From: Bradyrhizobium sp. NDS-1
GTDB taxonomy: Bacteria; Pseudomonadota; Alphaproteobacteria; Rhizobiales; Xanthobacteraceae
Length of the DNA: 64,000 nucleotides
Assembly: GCF_032918005.1 (NCBI RefSeq)
Contig: NZ_CP136628.1
Span: forward strand, 682,001-746,000
Reading direction: 5' to 3'
Part shown: one piece after another, positions 25,915 to 34,314 of the stretch
How the letters are laid out: every line of letters starts with the position of its first letter
How positions within the stretch are numbered: the first letter of the stretch is position 1
The notes under the pieces: generated by a model
Database searches by the model: none
Told to the model about the DNA's origin: nothing
What the model saw: only the letters and a program-made list of their open reading frames with translations
Translations under genes and position numbers: made by a program

Positions 25915-27120
25915 ATGAAGCACGTTCTGTCGGGCATTTTTGCCGCCGCGTTTGCCCTCAACGCGAGCGCCGTGCAAGCCCAGGACAAGCCACCTCTCAA
26001 GATCGGCGGCATCCTGGACATGTCGAGCCTCTATGCCGACATCACGGGCCCCGGCAGCGAGACTGCGGCCAAGATGGCTGTCGAGGATTTTGGCGGCGAG
26101 GTGCTCGGCCGCAAGATCCAGGTGCTCGCGGCCGACCATCAAAACAAGGCCGATCTCTCCGCCAACATCGCCCGCGACATGCTCGACAACCAGGGCGTCG
26201 AGATGATCTACGACGTCGCCGCCTCCGCCACCGCGCTTGCCGCCGGCGAGATCGCCAAGGCGCGCAACAAGATCGTCATCTTCAACGGCCCGGGCTCGAT
26301 CCGTCTCACCAACGAAGCCTGCGGCCCTTACACCATCCACTACGTGTTCGACACCTACGGTCAGGCGAACGTGACCGGTCTTGCGGCCGTGAAGACGGGC
26401 CTCGACAGCTGGTACTTCCTCACCGCCGATTATGCTTTCGGCCAAGATCTCGAAAAGGACACCAGTGCCGTCGTGACCAAGACCGGCGGAAAGGTGCTCG
26501 GCAGCGTGCGCCATCCGCTCAACACGTCGGACTTTTCGTCGTTCCTGCTTCAGGCGCAGGCTTCCAAGGCCAAGGTGATTGGCTTGGCCAATGCCGGCGG
26601 CGACACCGTCAACGCCATCAAGCAGGCCGCCGAGTTCGGCATCACCAAGGGCGGCCAGAAAGTGTCGCCGCTGCTCGCCTTCGTCACCGACATCGACTCG
26701 ATCGGGCTCGAGACCGCGCAGGGCCTGCTGCTGGCCGAGGCGTTCTACTGGGACATGAACGACGACACGCGCGCCTTCTCGAAGCGCTTTCAGGAGCGTG
26801 TGAAGCGGCCGCCGACGTCGGCGCAGGCCGGCGTCTACTCCTCCGTGACGCATTACCTGAAGGCCGTGAAAGCGGCCGGCACGACCGACGCGGCCACGGT
26901 GATGAAGGTGATGAAGGAAACGCCGATCAACGATTTCTTCGCCAAGGGCGGCAAGATCCGCGAGGACGGCCGCATGATCCACGACATGTATCTGTTCGAG
27001 GTGAAGAAGCCGTCGGAGTCCAAGGGCCGCTGGGACGATTACAAGCTGCTTGCCACCGTGCCCGGCAGCGAAGCGTTCCAATCGCTTGAGCAGTCGCGCT
27101 GCCCGCTGGTGAAGAAGTGA
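25915..27120 (+). CDS. Branched-chain amino-acid-type ABC substrate-binding protein
   Basis: A signal peptide (FALNASAVQAQ) precedes a periplasmic binding protein of type I (LivK) fold: LKIGGILDMSSLYADITGPG and TAAKMAVEDFGG are typical. Length is 401 residues. ATG 25915 has a GGGAG site ten bases upstream. No permease or ATPase gene accompanies it here, so it is an orphan component or supplies a transporter encoded elsewhere. The ligand cannot be told; neighbours with acyl-CoA functions hint at an aromatic or organic acid. Confidence 0.88.
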   Translation: MKHVLSGIFAAAFALNASAVQAQDKPPLKIGGILDMSSLYADITGPGSETAAKMAVEDFGGEVLGRKIQVLAADHQNKADLSANIARDMLDNQGVEMIYDVAASATALAAGEIAKARNKIVIFNGPGSIRLTNEACGPYTIHYVFDTYGQANVTGLAAVKTGLDSWYFLTADYAFGQDLEKDTSAVVTKTGGKVLGSVRHPLNTSDFSSFLLQAQASKAKVIGLANAGGDTVNAIKQAAEFGITKGGQKVSPLLAFVTDIDSIGLETAQGLLLAEAFYWDMNDDTRAFSKRFQERVKRPPTSAQAGVYSSVTHYLKAVKAAGTTDAATVMKVMKETPINDFFAKGGKIREDGRMIHDMYLFEVKKPSESKGRWDDYKLLATVPGSEAFQSLEQSRCPLVKK

Positions 27121-27163
27121 CGGGGGTAAGTCGCCTTGGTGACGAGCGTGTCCAACGATAGGT

Positions 27164-27211
27164 CGTCATCCCGGGGCTCGGGTTCGCGACTTCGTCGCGC
27201 CCCGGAATGAC
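27164..27211. repeat. Dispersed palindromic repeat, family A (short form)
   Basis: GTCGTCATCCCGGGGCTCGG pairs with CGTCGCGCCCCGGAATGAC. It lies between the binding-protein and enoyl-CoA hydratase genes. Confidence 0.7.
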
Positions 27212-27250
27212 CAAGTGAGAGAGTGGCACCACAGAAAGAGGCCAACATCC

Positions 27251-28039
27251 ATGAACGACATGGTCCTGCAAAAGCTCGAAGGCGGGCTGCTCACCATCAC
27301 GATGAACCGGCCGGAGCGAAAGAATGCGCTCAACCCCGAGATGGTCGCGGGGCTGGTCGACGCCGCGCGGCGCGCGGCCGACGATCCGGAGGTGCGGGCG
27401 GTGCTGTTCAAGGGCGCCGGCGGATCGTTCTGCGTCGGCGGCGACGTCAAGTCGATGGCGGCAGGCCGGGCGCCGCTGCCGTTCGAGCAGAAGCTCGCTA
27501 ACCTCCGTCGCGGCATGGAGGTCTCGCGCATCCTGCACCAGATGCCGAAGCCCGTGGTGGCGCAGCTCGATGGTGCCGCCGCCGGCGCGGGCCTGTCGAT
27601 GGCACTGTCCTGCGACCTGCGCATCGCCTCCGAATCCTGCAAGATCACGACCGCCTTCGCCAAGGTCGGCTTCTCCGGCGATTACGGCGGCACCTATTTC
27701 CTCACCCAGCTGCTCGGCAGCGCGCGGGCGCGCGAGCTCTATCTGATGTCGCCGGTCCTGACCGCGAAAGAGGCGCATGCGATCGGCATGGTCACCAAGG
27801 TCGTGCCCGACGCCGAGATCGACGCCGCTGCCCACGAACTCGCGCTGTCTCTGGCGCAGGGGCCCTCGATCGCGCTCGGCTTCATCAAGCGCAACATCAA
27901 CAATGCCGAGCATCTGGCGCTGGAGGATTGCTTCGACGGCGAGGCGATCCATCACACCCGCTGCGGCGACACCGAGGACCACAAGGAGGCCGCAAAGGCG
28001 TTCGTGGAGAAGCGCAAGCCGACCTTCAGGGGGGCATGA
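27251..28039 (+). CDS. Enoyl-CoA hydratase/isomerase family protein
   Basis: The 262-residue crotonase-fold protein begins with ITMNRPERKNALNPEM and contains the first oxyanion-hole segment FCVGGDVKSM and the second DGAAAGAGLSMALSCDLRIA. The crotonase family hydrates enoyl-CoA or isomerises related thioesters; the position usually holding a catalytic Glu (FAKVGFSGDYGGTYFL) is replaced by Gly/Asp, so hydratase activity is not certain. ATG 27251 has an AAAGAGG site. The stop overlaps the next gene's start (ATGA). Confidence 0.88.
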   Translation: MNDMVLQKLEGGLLTITMNRPERKNALNPEMVAGLVDAARRAADDPEVRAVLFKGAGGSFCVGGDVKSMAAGRAPLPFEQKLANLRRGMEVSRILHQMPKPVVAQLDGAAAGAGLSMALSCDLRIASESCKITTAFAKVGFSGDYGGTYFLTQLLGSARARELYLMSPVLTAKEAHAIGMVTKVVPDAEIDAAAHELALSLAQGPSIALGFIKRNINNAEHLALEDCFDGEAIHHTRCGDTEDHKEAAKAFVEKRKPTFRGA

Positions 28040-28788
28040 CCATGACACCCTATATGCGGTTGCGACAGATCTGCCTGGTCGCGCCGCAGCTCGCGCCTGT
28101 CGTCTCCGACATCGCGGAGATCATGGGCCTTGCTGTGTGCTACCGCGACGGCAATGTGGCGAAATACGGCCTGGAGAATGCGCTGCTCCCGGTCGATACG
28201 ATTTTGCTGGAGGTGGTCGCCCCCTTCAAGGACGGCACCACGGCCGGCCGCTTCATCGAGAAGACTGGCGGCCGCGGCGGCTATATGGCGATTTTCTGCT
28301 GTAACGATCCCGACGAGCGCGGGCGCATCGCCAATGCGATGGGCGTGCGCACCGCCAACGTCATCGACCACGCGCCCTATCACGGCGTGCAGTTACACCC
28401 CCGCGACTGCCGCGCCGCCTTCATCGAGTTCAACCATACCGAAGGCAGCGACGACGTTTCGGGGCCGTATCCGCCGGCCGGGCCGGACTGGCAGAGCTTC
28501 ATCCGCAAGGATGTGACGGAGGCGCTGACGGTCGTGGAGATGCAGAGCCCGGATCCGCAAGGGCTGGCGGAGCACTGGGGCAAGATCATAGGCATCACGC
28601 CCAGCGGCGCAGAACTGAAGCTGCCCAATGCGACCTTCCGCTTCGTGAAGGGCGCCAGCGAGATCATGAGCGCACTGGAGTTTCGGGTGACCGACGTGGC
28701 GCGTGTGCTGCACGCGGCACGGGCGAAAGGGCACGCGGTCGCGGGGAACGAGTTCTTGCTGGGCGGGGTGACGTTTCGCGTCGGTTGA
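28036..28788 (+). CDS. VOC-superfamily (glyoxalase-like) protein
   Basis: The 250-residue product has two repeated halves, the first starting MRLRQICLVAPQLAPVVSDI and the second EALTVVEMQSPDPQGLAEHW, consistent with paired beta-alpha-beta-beta-beta modules of the vicinal-oxygen-chelate fold. The enzymatic role (epimerase, dioxygenase or binding) is unknown. The start ATG overlaps the enoyl-CoA hydratase stop by four bases and has an AGGGGGG site, so the two are translationally coupled and probably act on the same substrate. Confidence 0.75.
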   Translation: MTMTPYMRLRQICLVAPQLAPVVSDIAEIMGLAVCYRDGNVAKYGLENALLPVDTILLEVVAPFKDGTTAGRFIEKTGGRGGYMAIFCCNDPDERGRIANAMGVRTANVIDHAPYHGVQLHPRDCRAAFIEFNHTEGSDDVSGPYPPAGPDWQSFIRKDVTEALTVVEMQSPDPQGLAEHWGKIIGITPSGAELKLPNATFRFVKGASEIMSALEFRVTDVARVLHAARAKGHAVAGNEFLLGGVTFRVG

Positions 28789-28801
28789 TTTCCAATCTTG
28801 T

Positions 28802-28930
28802 CCGTCACCCTGAGGAGGCCGCTTCTTCAGCGGCCCTCGAAGGGCGACGGCCCGGCTGCATCTCTGCCGTCCATCCTTCGAGGCTCAGCACAGCGCGCTG
28901 CACCGTGCTGCTCGCACCTCAGGATGACGG
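28802..28930. repeat. Dispersed palindromic repeat, family C
   Basis: The ends are complementary with one mismatch: CCGTCACCCTGAGG on the left and CCTCAGGATGACGG on the right. Inner arms GGCCGCTTCTTCAGCGGCC and GCGCGCTGCACCGTGC also fold. It separates two convergent genes. Confidence 0.8.
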
Positions 28931-28960
28931 GTCGAGAGGGCTGCATGCGGTGCAGCGGAA

Positions 28961-29773
28961 CTACCTTCCCTTGAAATTCGCCGCGCGCCGTTCTTCCGTG
29001 GCCTTCACGCCTTCCTTAAAATCTTCCGTCGCGCGCAACCGCGTCTGCTCGGCGAGCTCGTGATTGGTGGCGGCCATGACGCGATCGGCCAATCCCGCGC
29101 GCATCGTGGCGCGGGTCGAGAGCAGGCCGAGCGGGGAGCATTCGGCGATCTCGCCGGCGAGCTTCATCGCGGCCGCCTTGACTTGGTCCTGCGGCACCAG
29201 CTCGTTGGCGAGCCCCCATCTGTAGGCCTCCTCGCCGGTGACGCGGCGGCTGGTGTAGAACATCAGCTCGGCGTTGTTCTTGCCGATCAGCTCGGGCAGT
29301 GTCGTCGTCAGGCCGAAGCCGGGGTGGAAGCCGAGCTTGGTGAAGTTTGCGGAGAAGCGCGCCTCGGGGCAGGTGACGCGAAAATCGGCGGAAACGGCGA
29401 GGCCCAATCCGCCGCCGATGGCGGCGCCCTGCACGGCGGCGACGATCGGCTTCTTGGCGCGGAAGATGCGCACGGCCTGGATGTAGAGATGGTTGATCGC
29501 CCCGAGGCTGTCGGCGGGGTCGCCCTTCTTGTCGGCTTCGCGCGCTTCCTGCGCCTGCCGCGCCGGATCCTGGAAGTTGGCGCCGGCGCAAAAGGCCTTG
29601 CCCTGTGCGGAGAGCACGGAGGCGCGGATCTCGATGTCGCGGTCGAACTCCTCGAGCGCATCCGCAATCTGGTTGATCAGCGAAATGTCGAAGAAGTTCA
29701 GCGGCGGGCGGCGGATCTCGATGGTGCCGACGTGTCCGACCTTCTCGACGCCGATATCCTTGTAGGTGCTCAT
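28961..29773 (-). CDS. Enoyl-CoA hydratase/isomerase family protein
   Basis: The 270-residue crotonase-fold protein has FCAGANFQDP and GAAIGGGLGLAVSADFRV as oxyanion-hole segments and FTKLGFHPGFGLTTTLPELI in the third conserved region. It is the last gene of a three-gene minus-strand unit with two acyl-CoA dehydrogenase subunits, so it would hydrate the enoyl-CoA they form. ATG 29773 is chosen over an upstream ATG at 29803 because homology begins there. Confidence 0.9.
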   Translation of the reverse strand: MSTYKDIGVEKVGHVGTIEIRRPPLNFFDISLINQIADALEEFDRDIEIRASVLSAQGKAFCAGANFQDPARQAQEAREADKKGDPADSLGAINHLYIQAVRIFRAKKPIVAAVQGAAIGGGLGLAVSADFRVTCPEARFSANFTKLGFHPGFGLTTTLPELIGKNNAELMFYTSRRVTGEEAYRWGLANELVPQDQVKAAAMKLAGEIAECSPLGLLSTRATMRAGLADRVMAATNHELAEQTRLRATEDFKEGVKATEERRAANFKGR

Positions 29774-29789
29774 GATGATCCCTTGATGA

Positions 29790-30950
29790 TTAGCGCAGCC
29801 CAAGTCCGCGGGCGATGATGCCGCGCAGCACCTCCGTGGTGCCGCCCTGGATAGTGAGTTTCGGCGCCGTCTTGATGGCGAAGTCGAGCTGCCGCTCCAG
29901 CGTCTCGCGGTTGGTCGCGGTCTCCTCGACGAAGGCGGCGAGATCGCGCACCCGATGCGGAAGCTGCTGCTCCCATACCGTGCCGATGTCCTTGACGATG
30001 GACGCCTCGACCACCGGCTCCTTGCCGGCCTCGAGCATGCCGGCGACCGAGACCGACATGCGCCGCATGGTGTGGAGCTGCGCGACGAGACGGCCGATGC
30101 CTTCGGCGCTGCGCGTATCCGGGTTGCGACCGACGGCGCGGACCAGTTCGGTCAGCACGTAATAGGTTTCGAGGAAACGCTCGGGGCCCGAACGCTCATA
30201 GGCAAGCTCGCTCGTCGCCTGCTTCCAGGCACCGTCGACCTCGCCGAGAACGTGGTCGTCGGGGACGAAGAAGTCGGTGAAGACGACCTCGTTGAACTCG
30301 TACTGGCCGGTAATCTGGCCGATCGGGTTCACCTTGATGCCCGGCTGCTTCATCTTAACCAGGAACTGGGTCAGGCCGTGGCGACGGTTTTCCTTGGTCG
30401 GCGGCGAGGTCCGGAAGATCGCGATCATGTAGTCGGCGATGTGCGCCGACGAGGTCCAGATCTTGCTGCCGTTGATGAGATAGCCGCCGTCGGTCTTGGT
30501 CGCGCGCGTCTTCGCGGCGAACAGGTCCGAGCCTGAATTCGGCTCGCTCATGCCGATCGCAAAGCAGATCTCGCCTCGGCAGATCCGCGGCAGAATCTCC
30601 ATCTTGATATGTTCGGGCGCGTATTTGATCAGCACCGGCCCACTCTGGCGATCGGCGACGAAGAAGCGCCGCGTCGGCGCGTTGGCGACGCGCATTTCCT
30701 CGGTCACCACGTAGCGCTCGAGGAAGGAGCGCTCCTGGCCGCCATATTTCTTCGGCCAGGTCATGCCCAGCCAGCCCTTGGCGCCGACCCGGCGGGAGAA
30801 TTCCGGCGCGTCGGTGTCTTCGCGGTTGGGCTGGTGCGGATCGAAAGTGCCGGCGGCGATTTCCTCGGCGAGAAAGGCGCGCACTTCCTTGCGCAATTGC
30901 TCGCACTTCTCGGGCAGACGGATCGGATCGAAACGGAGCGCGGCGGTCAT
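29790..30950 (-). CDS. Acyl-CoA dehydrogenase, large subunit type
   Basis: The 386-residue flavoprotein shows FAIGMSEPNSGSDLFA (substrate/FAD loop), GSKIWTSSAHIADYMIA and a C-terminal GGTTEVLRGIIARGLGLR. The next gene upstream encodes a shorter, divergent dehydrogenase; such pairs form heteromers in rhizobia and Rhodopseudomonas, as proposed for pimeloyl-CoA dehydrogenase PimC/PimD. The substrate is not known here. ATG 30950 is used; an open frame continuing to 31433 is antisense-like arginine-rich sequence and not part of the protein. Confidence 0.9.
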   Translation of the reverse strand: MTAALRFDPIRLPEKCEQLRKEVRAFLAEEIAAGTFDPHQPNREDTDAPEFSRRVGAKGWLGMTWPKKYGGQERSFLERYVVTEEMRVANAPTRRFFVADRQSGPVLIKYAPEHIKMEILPRICRGEICFAIGMSEPNSGSDLFAAKTRATKTDGGYLINGSKIWTSSAHIADYMIAIFRTSPPTKENRRHGLTQFLVKMKQPGIKVNPIGQITGQYEFNEVVFTDFFVPDDHVLGEVDGAWKQATSELAYERSGPERFLETYYVLTELVRAVGRNPDTRSAEGIGRLVAQLHTMRRMSVSVAGMLEAGKEPVVEASIVKDIGTVWEQQLPHRVRDLAAFVEETATNRETLERQLDFAIKTAPKLTIQGGTTEVLRGIIARGLGLR

Positions 30951-30966
30951 GTGTTTCTCTCCCTGA

Positions 30967-32031
30967 TCAGCGCGATGCCACGAGCGGCCACAATTCGTCG
31001 GCGCCGCGGTTTGCGACCAACTTGCCGAGCTCGACGGCCCAGTGGCTTTCCGAACCGAAATCGTCGCGCCAGGCCAGCGCCCGGAGCGAATAGCGGTGCA
31101 GGATGTGCTCGAGGGTGAAACCGATCGCGCCGTGCACCTGATGCGCGATGGCGCCGCCTTTCTCGGCGGCTTCCGCGCAGCGGATCTTTGCGGAAGCGGC
31201 TTCCAGATAGACCTCGTCGTCGAACGATTTTGCATTCGCGATCGCATCGGCCGCGGACGTCGCCGCCGCAAGTGCCGCGGCGGATTCGCCGGCGAGGCGC
31301 GCCAGATTGTGCTGCACCGCCTGGAATTTCGAGATCTTCTTCTCGAAGGCGACGCGCTCGTTGGAATAGCGCACCGAGATGTCGAGCATCGATTCCAGCG
31401 CGCCAGCGATCTGCAGGCTGCGCGCAACGCCACCCATCAGCATCATCGTGGTCTGGTCAAAGCCGTTCGGCGCGACCTTGAGCGTGACGGGCTGGACCTT
31501 GTCGAGCGTCACGGTGTCGCTGTGGTCGTAGCCGACATTGAGCCCGGCCTCGATCCGCGCCTTGGCCGCATTGACCAGCGCGATCGAGACGCCGTCCTTG
31601 CCATGTGCGAGCACCGCAAAATGCTTTGCCGCCTTCGCAAAAGGCACGCCGCGGGCGCGGCCGGAGAGCGAGCCGTCGGCGTCGAGGACGATACGATCTT
31701 TCGGGCTTGCCGGCAGCACGGTCATCTCGCCATCGGGCGATGCGATCTTCGCCCGCGCCAGCAGCCAGCCCGCCAGCATGGTCTCGGCCAGGGGAACCGA
31801 GACGGCGAAACGGCCGGCGGCGTTCAGCAGCGCAAAGCCATCGGCAAGGCTCGCGCCAGAGCCGCCGAGATCATCGGGCACCCAGGACAATGGCAGGCCG
31901 GCTTCGCTCAGCGCCTGCCACAGCGGCGCCTGCCAGGAGTTCTTCTTGTCGTTGTTGATGGTTTGCGGATCGGCGAGATCGGCGAAGATCTTCTCCGCGG
32001 TCTCGACGACGATATTGTCACTCTCCGCCAC
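30967..32031 (-). CDS. Acyl-CoA dehydrogenase, small subunit type
   Basis: The 354-residue product has the dehydrogenase C-terminal helices (YSNERVAFEKKISKFQAVQH, VHGAIGFTLEHILHRYSLRA) but a shortened N-terminal part and no GGTNE-type motif, typical of the accessory subunit of heteromeric enzymes. It lies 16 bases upstream of the large-subunit gene. The start is GTG with GGGGA six bases upstream. Confidence 0.88.
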   Translation of the reverse strand: MAESDNIVVETAEKIFADLADPQTINNDKKNSWQAPLWQALSEAGLPLSWVPDDLGGSGASLADGFALLNAAGRFAVSVPLAETMLAGWLLARAKIASPDGEMTVLPASPKDRIVLDADGSLSGRARGVPFAKAAKHFAVLAHGKDGVSIALVNAAKARIEAGLNVGYDHSDTVTLDKVQPVTLKVAPNGFDQTTMMLMGGVARSLQIAGALESMLDISVRYSNERVAFEKKISKFQAVQHNLARLAGESAAALAAATSAADAIANAKSFDDEVYLEAASAKIRCAEAAEKGGAIAHQVHGAIGFTLEHILHRYSLRALAWRDDFGSESHWAVELGKLVANRGADELWPLVASR

Positions 32032-32192
32032 AGCGTTCCCCGTGTTTTGCCGTTGGCGCGTCCCGCCTGGTGGAGCGTACCGCGCAGGTCTTCTTGCGCC
32101 CGATGATCCGAAAAAGCCATGGCCCTGACAAGCGTTGATCGCAGGTCAACCTGCGGCGCGGGCATGGGCGCAAGGATCAATAGAAGGCTAAT

Positions 32193-32205
32193 TCCGCTTA
32201 GCGGA
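32193..32205. promoter_or_regulatory. Candidate operator, 6-1-6 palindrome
   Basis: TCCGCT and AGCGGA are exact complements around one T, in the 251-base gap between the divergent acyl-CoA dehydrogenase and SDR genes. A regulator gene is not adjacent. Confidence 0.35.
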
Positions 32206-32282
32206 GTTTGCTCGATTTGCAGGGCGCGACAAACTCGCTAAACAGGGCACGAAAGATCAGAGCCACGGGGAAGGACATCAGG

Positions 32283-33068
32283 ATGGCCAAGGACAATCTG
32301 TGCGCAATCGTGACGGGGTCGGCGTCCGGCCTGGGCGCCGCGACAGCGGAAATTCTCGCGCGCAGCGGGGCGCGGCTCGTCATCAACTATTCGTCGAGTA
32401 AGACCGAGGCCGAGGCCACCGCGGACGTCTGCCGCAAGGCCGGCGCGGCGGAGGTGCTGGTCGCGCAGGGCGACGTTTCGAAGGACGACGATTGCCGCAG
32501 GATCGTCGCGGCAGCCAGCGGCTGGGGCCGGCTCGATATCCTCGTCAACAATGCCGGCACCACGAAACATGTGGCTCACGCCGATCTCGATGGGTTGTCG
32601 GCGGAGGATTTCCAGCGGATCTATGGTGTCAACACCATCGGTCCGTTCCAGATGGTGCGCGCGGCACGCAGCCTGCTCGAGGCCGGCGCCAAGGCTTCGG
32701 GGCGGCCCTCCGCCGTGGTCAACGTGTCCTCGGTCGCCGGCATCAGCGGCGTCGGCTCGTCGATAGCCTACGCCGCGAGCAAGGGCGCGCTCAACACCAT
32801 GACGTTGTCGCTGTCGCGTGCGCTGGCGCCGCTGATCCGCGTCAATACGGTCTGCCCCGGCTACATCGACACGCCCTGGTTCACCAAGGGCCGCGGCGAA
32901 GCCGGCGCCAAGCAGGTGCGCGACAGCGTGGTGGAGAAGGTGCCGCTGAAGGTCGCATCAACAGCCGAAGACATCGCGCAGCTCGTCTGCTTCCTGGCGA
33001 TGCCGGCCTCCAGCAACATGACCGGCGAGGTCGTGCGCATGGATGCGGGGATGCATTTGATTACGTGA
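32283..33068 (+). CDS. Short-chain dehydrogenase/reductase
   Basis: The 261-residue protein has the nucleotide-binding motif TGSASGLGAATAEIL, the NNAG motif and the catalytic tetrad with S-x-YAASKGAL (IAYAASKGALNTM) of classical SDRs. It probably oxidises a 3-hydroxyacyl-CoA or reduces a ketone with NAD(P)H. ATG 32283 is preceded by GGAAGGACATCAGG. It is divergent from the acyl-CoA dehydrogenase pair, so it could complete that pathway (inference). Confidence 0.9.
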   Translation: MAKDNLCAIVTGSASGLGAATAEILARSGARLVINYSSSKTEAEATADVCRKAGAAEVLVAQGDVSKDDDCRRIVAAASGWGRLDILVNNAGTTKHVAHADLDGLSAEDFQRIYGVNTIGPFQMVRAARSLLEAGAKASGRPSAVVNVSSVAGISGVGSSIAYAASKGALNTMTLSLSRALAPLIRVNTVCPGYIDTPWFTKGRGEAGAKQVRDSVVEKVPLKVASTAEDIAQLVCFLAMPASSNMTGEVVRMDAGMHLIT

Positions 33069-33114
33069 TTGATGTGACTGGCCGCGGTGACGCTCTGCTG
33101 CTGCGGCAAATATA

Positions 33115-33264
33115 GGTGTCGTCCCCGCGAAGGCGGGGACCCATAACCACAGGGAGAAGTTTGGTGCGCGACTCCGATCACTGCGAGTCTTCGCCAAACC
33201 ACCGCCTGTGGCTATGGGTCCCGGATCTGCGCGCGCTTAGGGCGCGCTTGTCCGGGACGACACC
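33115..33264. repeat. Dispersed palindromic repeat, family D
   Basis: The 150-base unit is bounded by the perfect inverted repeat GGTGTCGTCCC / GGGACGACACC. Inner arms are CCCCGCGAAGGCGGGG, GACCCATAACCACAGG with its partner CCTGTGGCTATGGGTC, and GCGCGCTTAGGGCGCGC. It lies between convergent genes. Confidence 0.85.
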
Positions 33265-33272
33265 GAGTTTGG

Positions 33273-33545
33273 TCACCCCTTGATCACGCCGCGCGCCACC
33301 AGGCGGTTCCAGATGAACAGCACCACGACTGCGCCGATGGTGGCCATGATGAAGCCCGCGCCCTGGTCGGGACTGTAGTGACCAATGGCCTGGCCGATGA
33401 AGGTCGCGAGAAATGCGCCGGCGATGCCGAGGATGGTGGTGAGGATGAAGCCGCTCGGGTTATTCGGTCCCGGCGCCAGCCAGCGCGCGATGAGGCCGGC
33501 GATGAAGCCGACGACGATGATCCACAACAGGCCGCCCATGCTCAT
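33273..33545 (-). CDS. GlsB/YeaQ/YmgE family small membrane protein
   Basis: This 90-residue protein has three hydrophobic helices and the family pattern GFIAGLIARWLAPGPN, GFILTTILGIAGAFLA. Members are general-stress membrane proteins of unknown mechanism. The ATG has GGGGAG seven bases upstream. It follows the YidB-like gene on the same strand by 31 bases, probably in one transcript. Confidence 0.9.
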   Translation of the reverse strand: MSMGGLLWIIVVGFIAGLIARWLAPGPNNPSGFILTTILGIAGAFLATFIGQAIGHYSPDQGAGFIMATIGAVVVLFIWNRLVARGVIKG

Positions 33546-33576
33546 GAGTGTGCTCCCCTTCCCGAAAGCGCGTCGA

Positions 33577-34149
33577 TCAAAGTCTGCCCGAGATCTCGTT
33601 CTCGGTCGGCAGCCGTCCGTCCGGTGTCAAATGATCGATCACCTGCGGCAGATACTGGCTGAGGCCGTTGAGCAATTCGTCGCGCGACAGGCCGCTCTGG
33701 GCTGACAGGCTCTCGATCTGGTCGGCGCCGAGCGCGCTGGCGAGATCGCCCGGTGCGATCGGCTTGTTCTCGCCCTTGCCGACCCAGGAATTCGCGGCCT
33801 CGCTGTGGCCGCCTTGCTGGAGCTGGTTGAGGAGATCGCCAAGGCCGCCGCTGAGCACGGTGCCGGCCGCGCCGCCGGCGAGCAAGCCGCCGAGGCCGCC
33901 CTTGAGCAGGCCTCCGAGACCGCCAAGACCGCCGCTGTCCGCGTTCACCGGCGGCGGGGCAGGCGTCGGCGACGGTTGCGGCGCCGTGCCGGACTGGTTC
34001 GACGTCATGTGCTTGAACGCCTTCCAGGCGAGCAGGCCAAGCAGCGCCATGGTCATCGGCGACATGCCGCCGGAAGATTTCTCGGAGCTAGGCGTAGAGG
34101 GACCGCGCGGGCCGTTCTGCATGCCGTTGAGGACGTCGAGTAGACCCAT
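33577..34149 (-). CDS. YidB/DUF937 family protein
   Basis: The 190-residue product has one short hydrophobic segment (MTMALLGLLAWKAF), a Gly-rich middle with repeated GGLGGLLKGGLGGLLAGG, and a C-terminal part (LASALGADQIESLSAQSGLS) typical of YidB/DUF937 proteins of unknown function. ATG 34149 is preceded by a strong AAAGGAG. The open frame extends far upstream, but that extension is antisense to the next gene. Confidence 0.85.
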   Translation of the reverse strand: MGLLDVLNGMQNGPRGPSTPSSEKSSGGMSPMTMALLGLLAWKAFKHMTSNQSGTAPQPSPTPAPPPVNADSGGLGGLGGLLKGGLGGLLAGGAAGTVLSGGLGDLLNQLQQGGHSEAANSWVGKGENKPIAPGDLASALGADQIESLSAQSGLSRDELLNGLSQYLPQVIDHLTPDGRLPTENEISGRL

Positions 34150-34314
34150 GGTGCTCTCCTTTGGCGTCTCGTTCGGCGAGCGCTCGCCGATGACAGCCCC
34201 CGGGGCGAAAACATATGGGGCTCTCATGACGGTTACAAGGCGCATGCGCCGCGATTGGTTGCCGGCCTCGCCTCTGCTATCGAAGGCGGGTCGTTCAGGG
34301 AGCAAGGCGAGGTG

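Noticed and set aside
26000..27081. Long open frame opposite the LivK-like gene
   Set aside because: No domain match, antisense of a well-supported binding protein.
30951..31433. Upstream extension of the large acyl-CoA dehydrogenase frame
   Set aside because: Arg/Ser-rich and overlaps the small-subunit gene in another frame.
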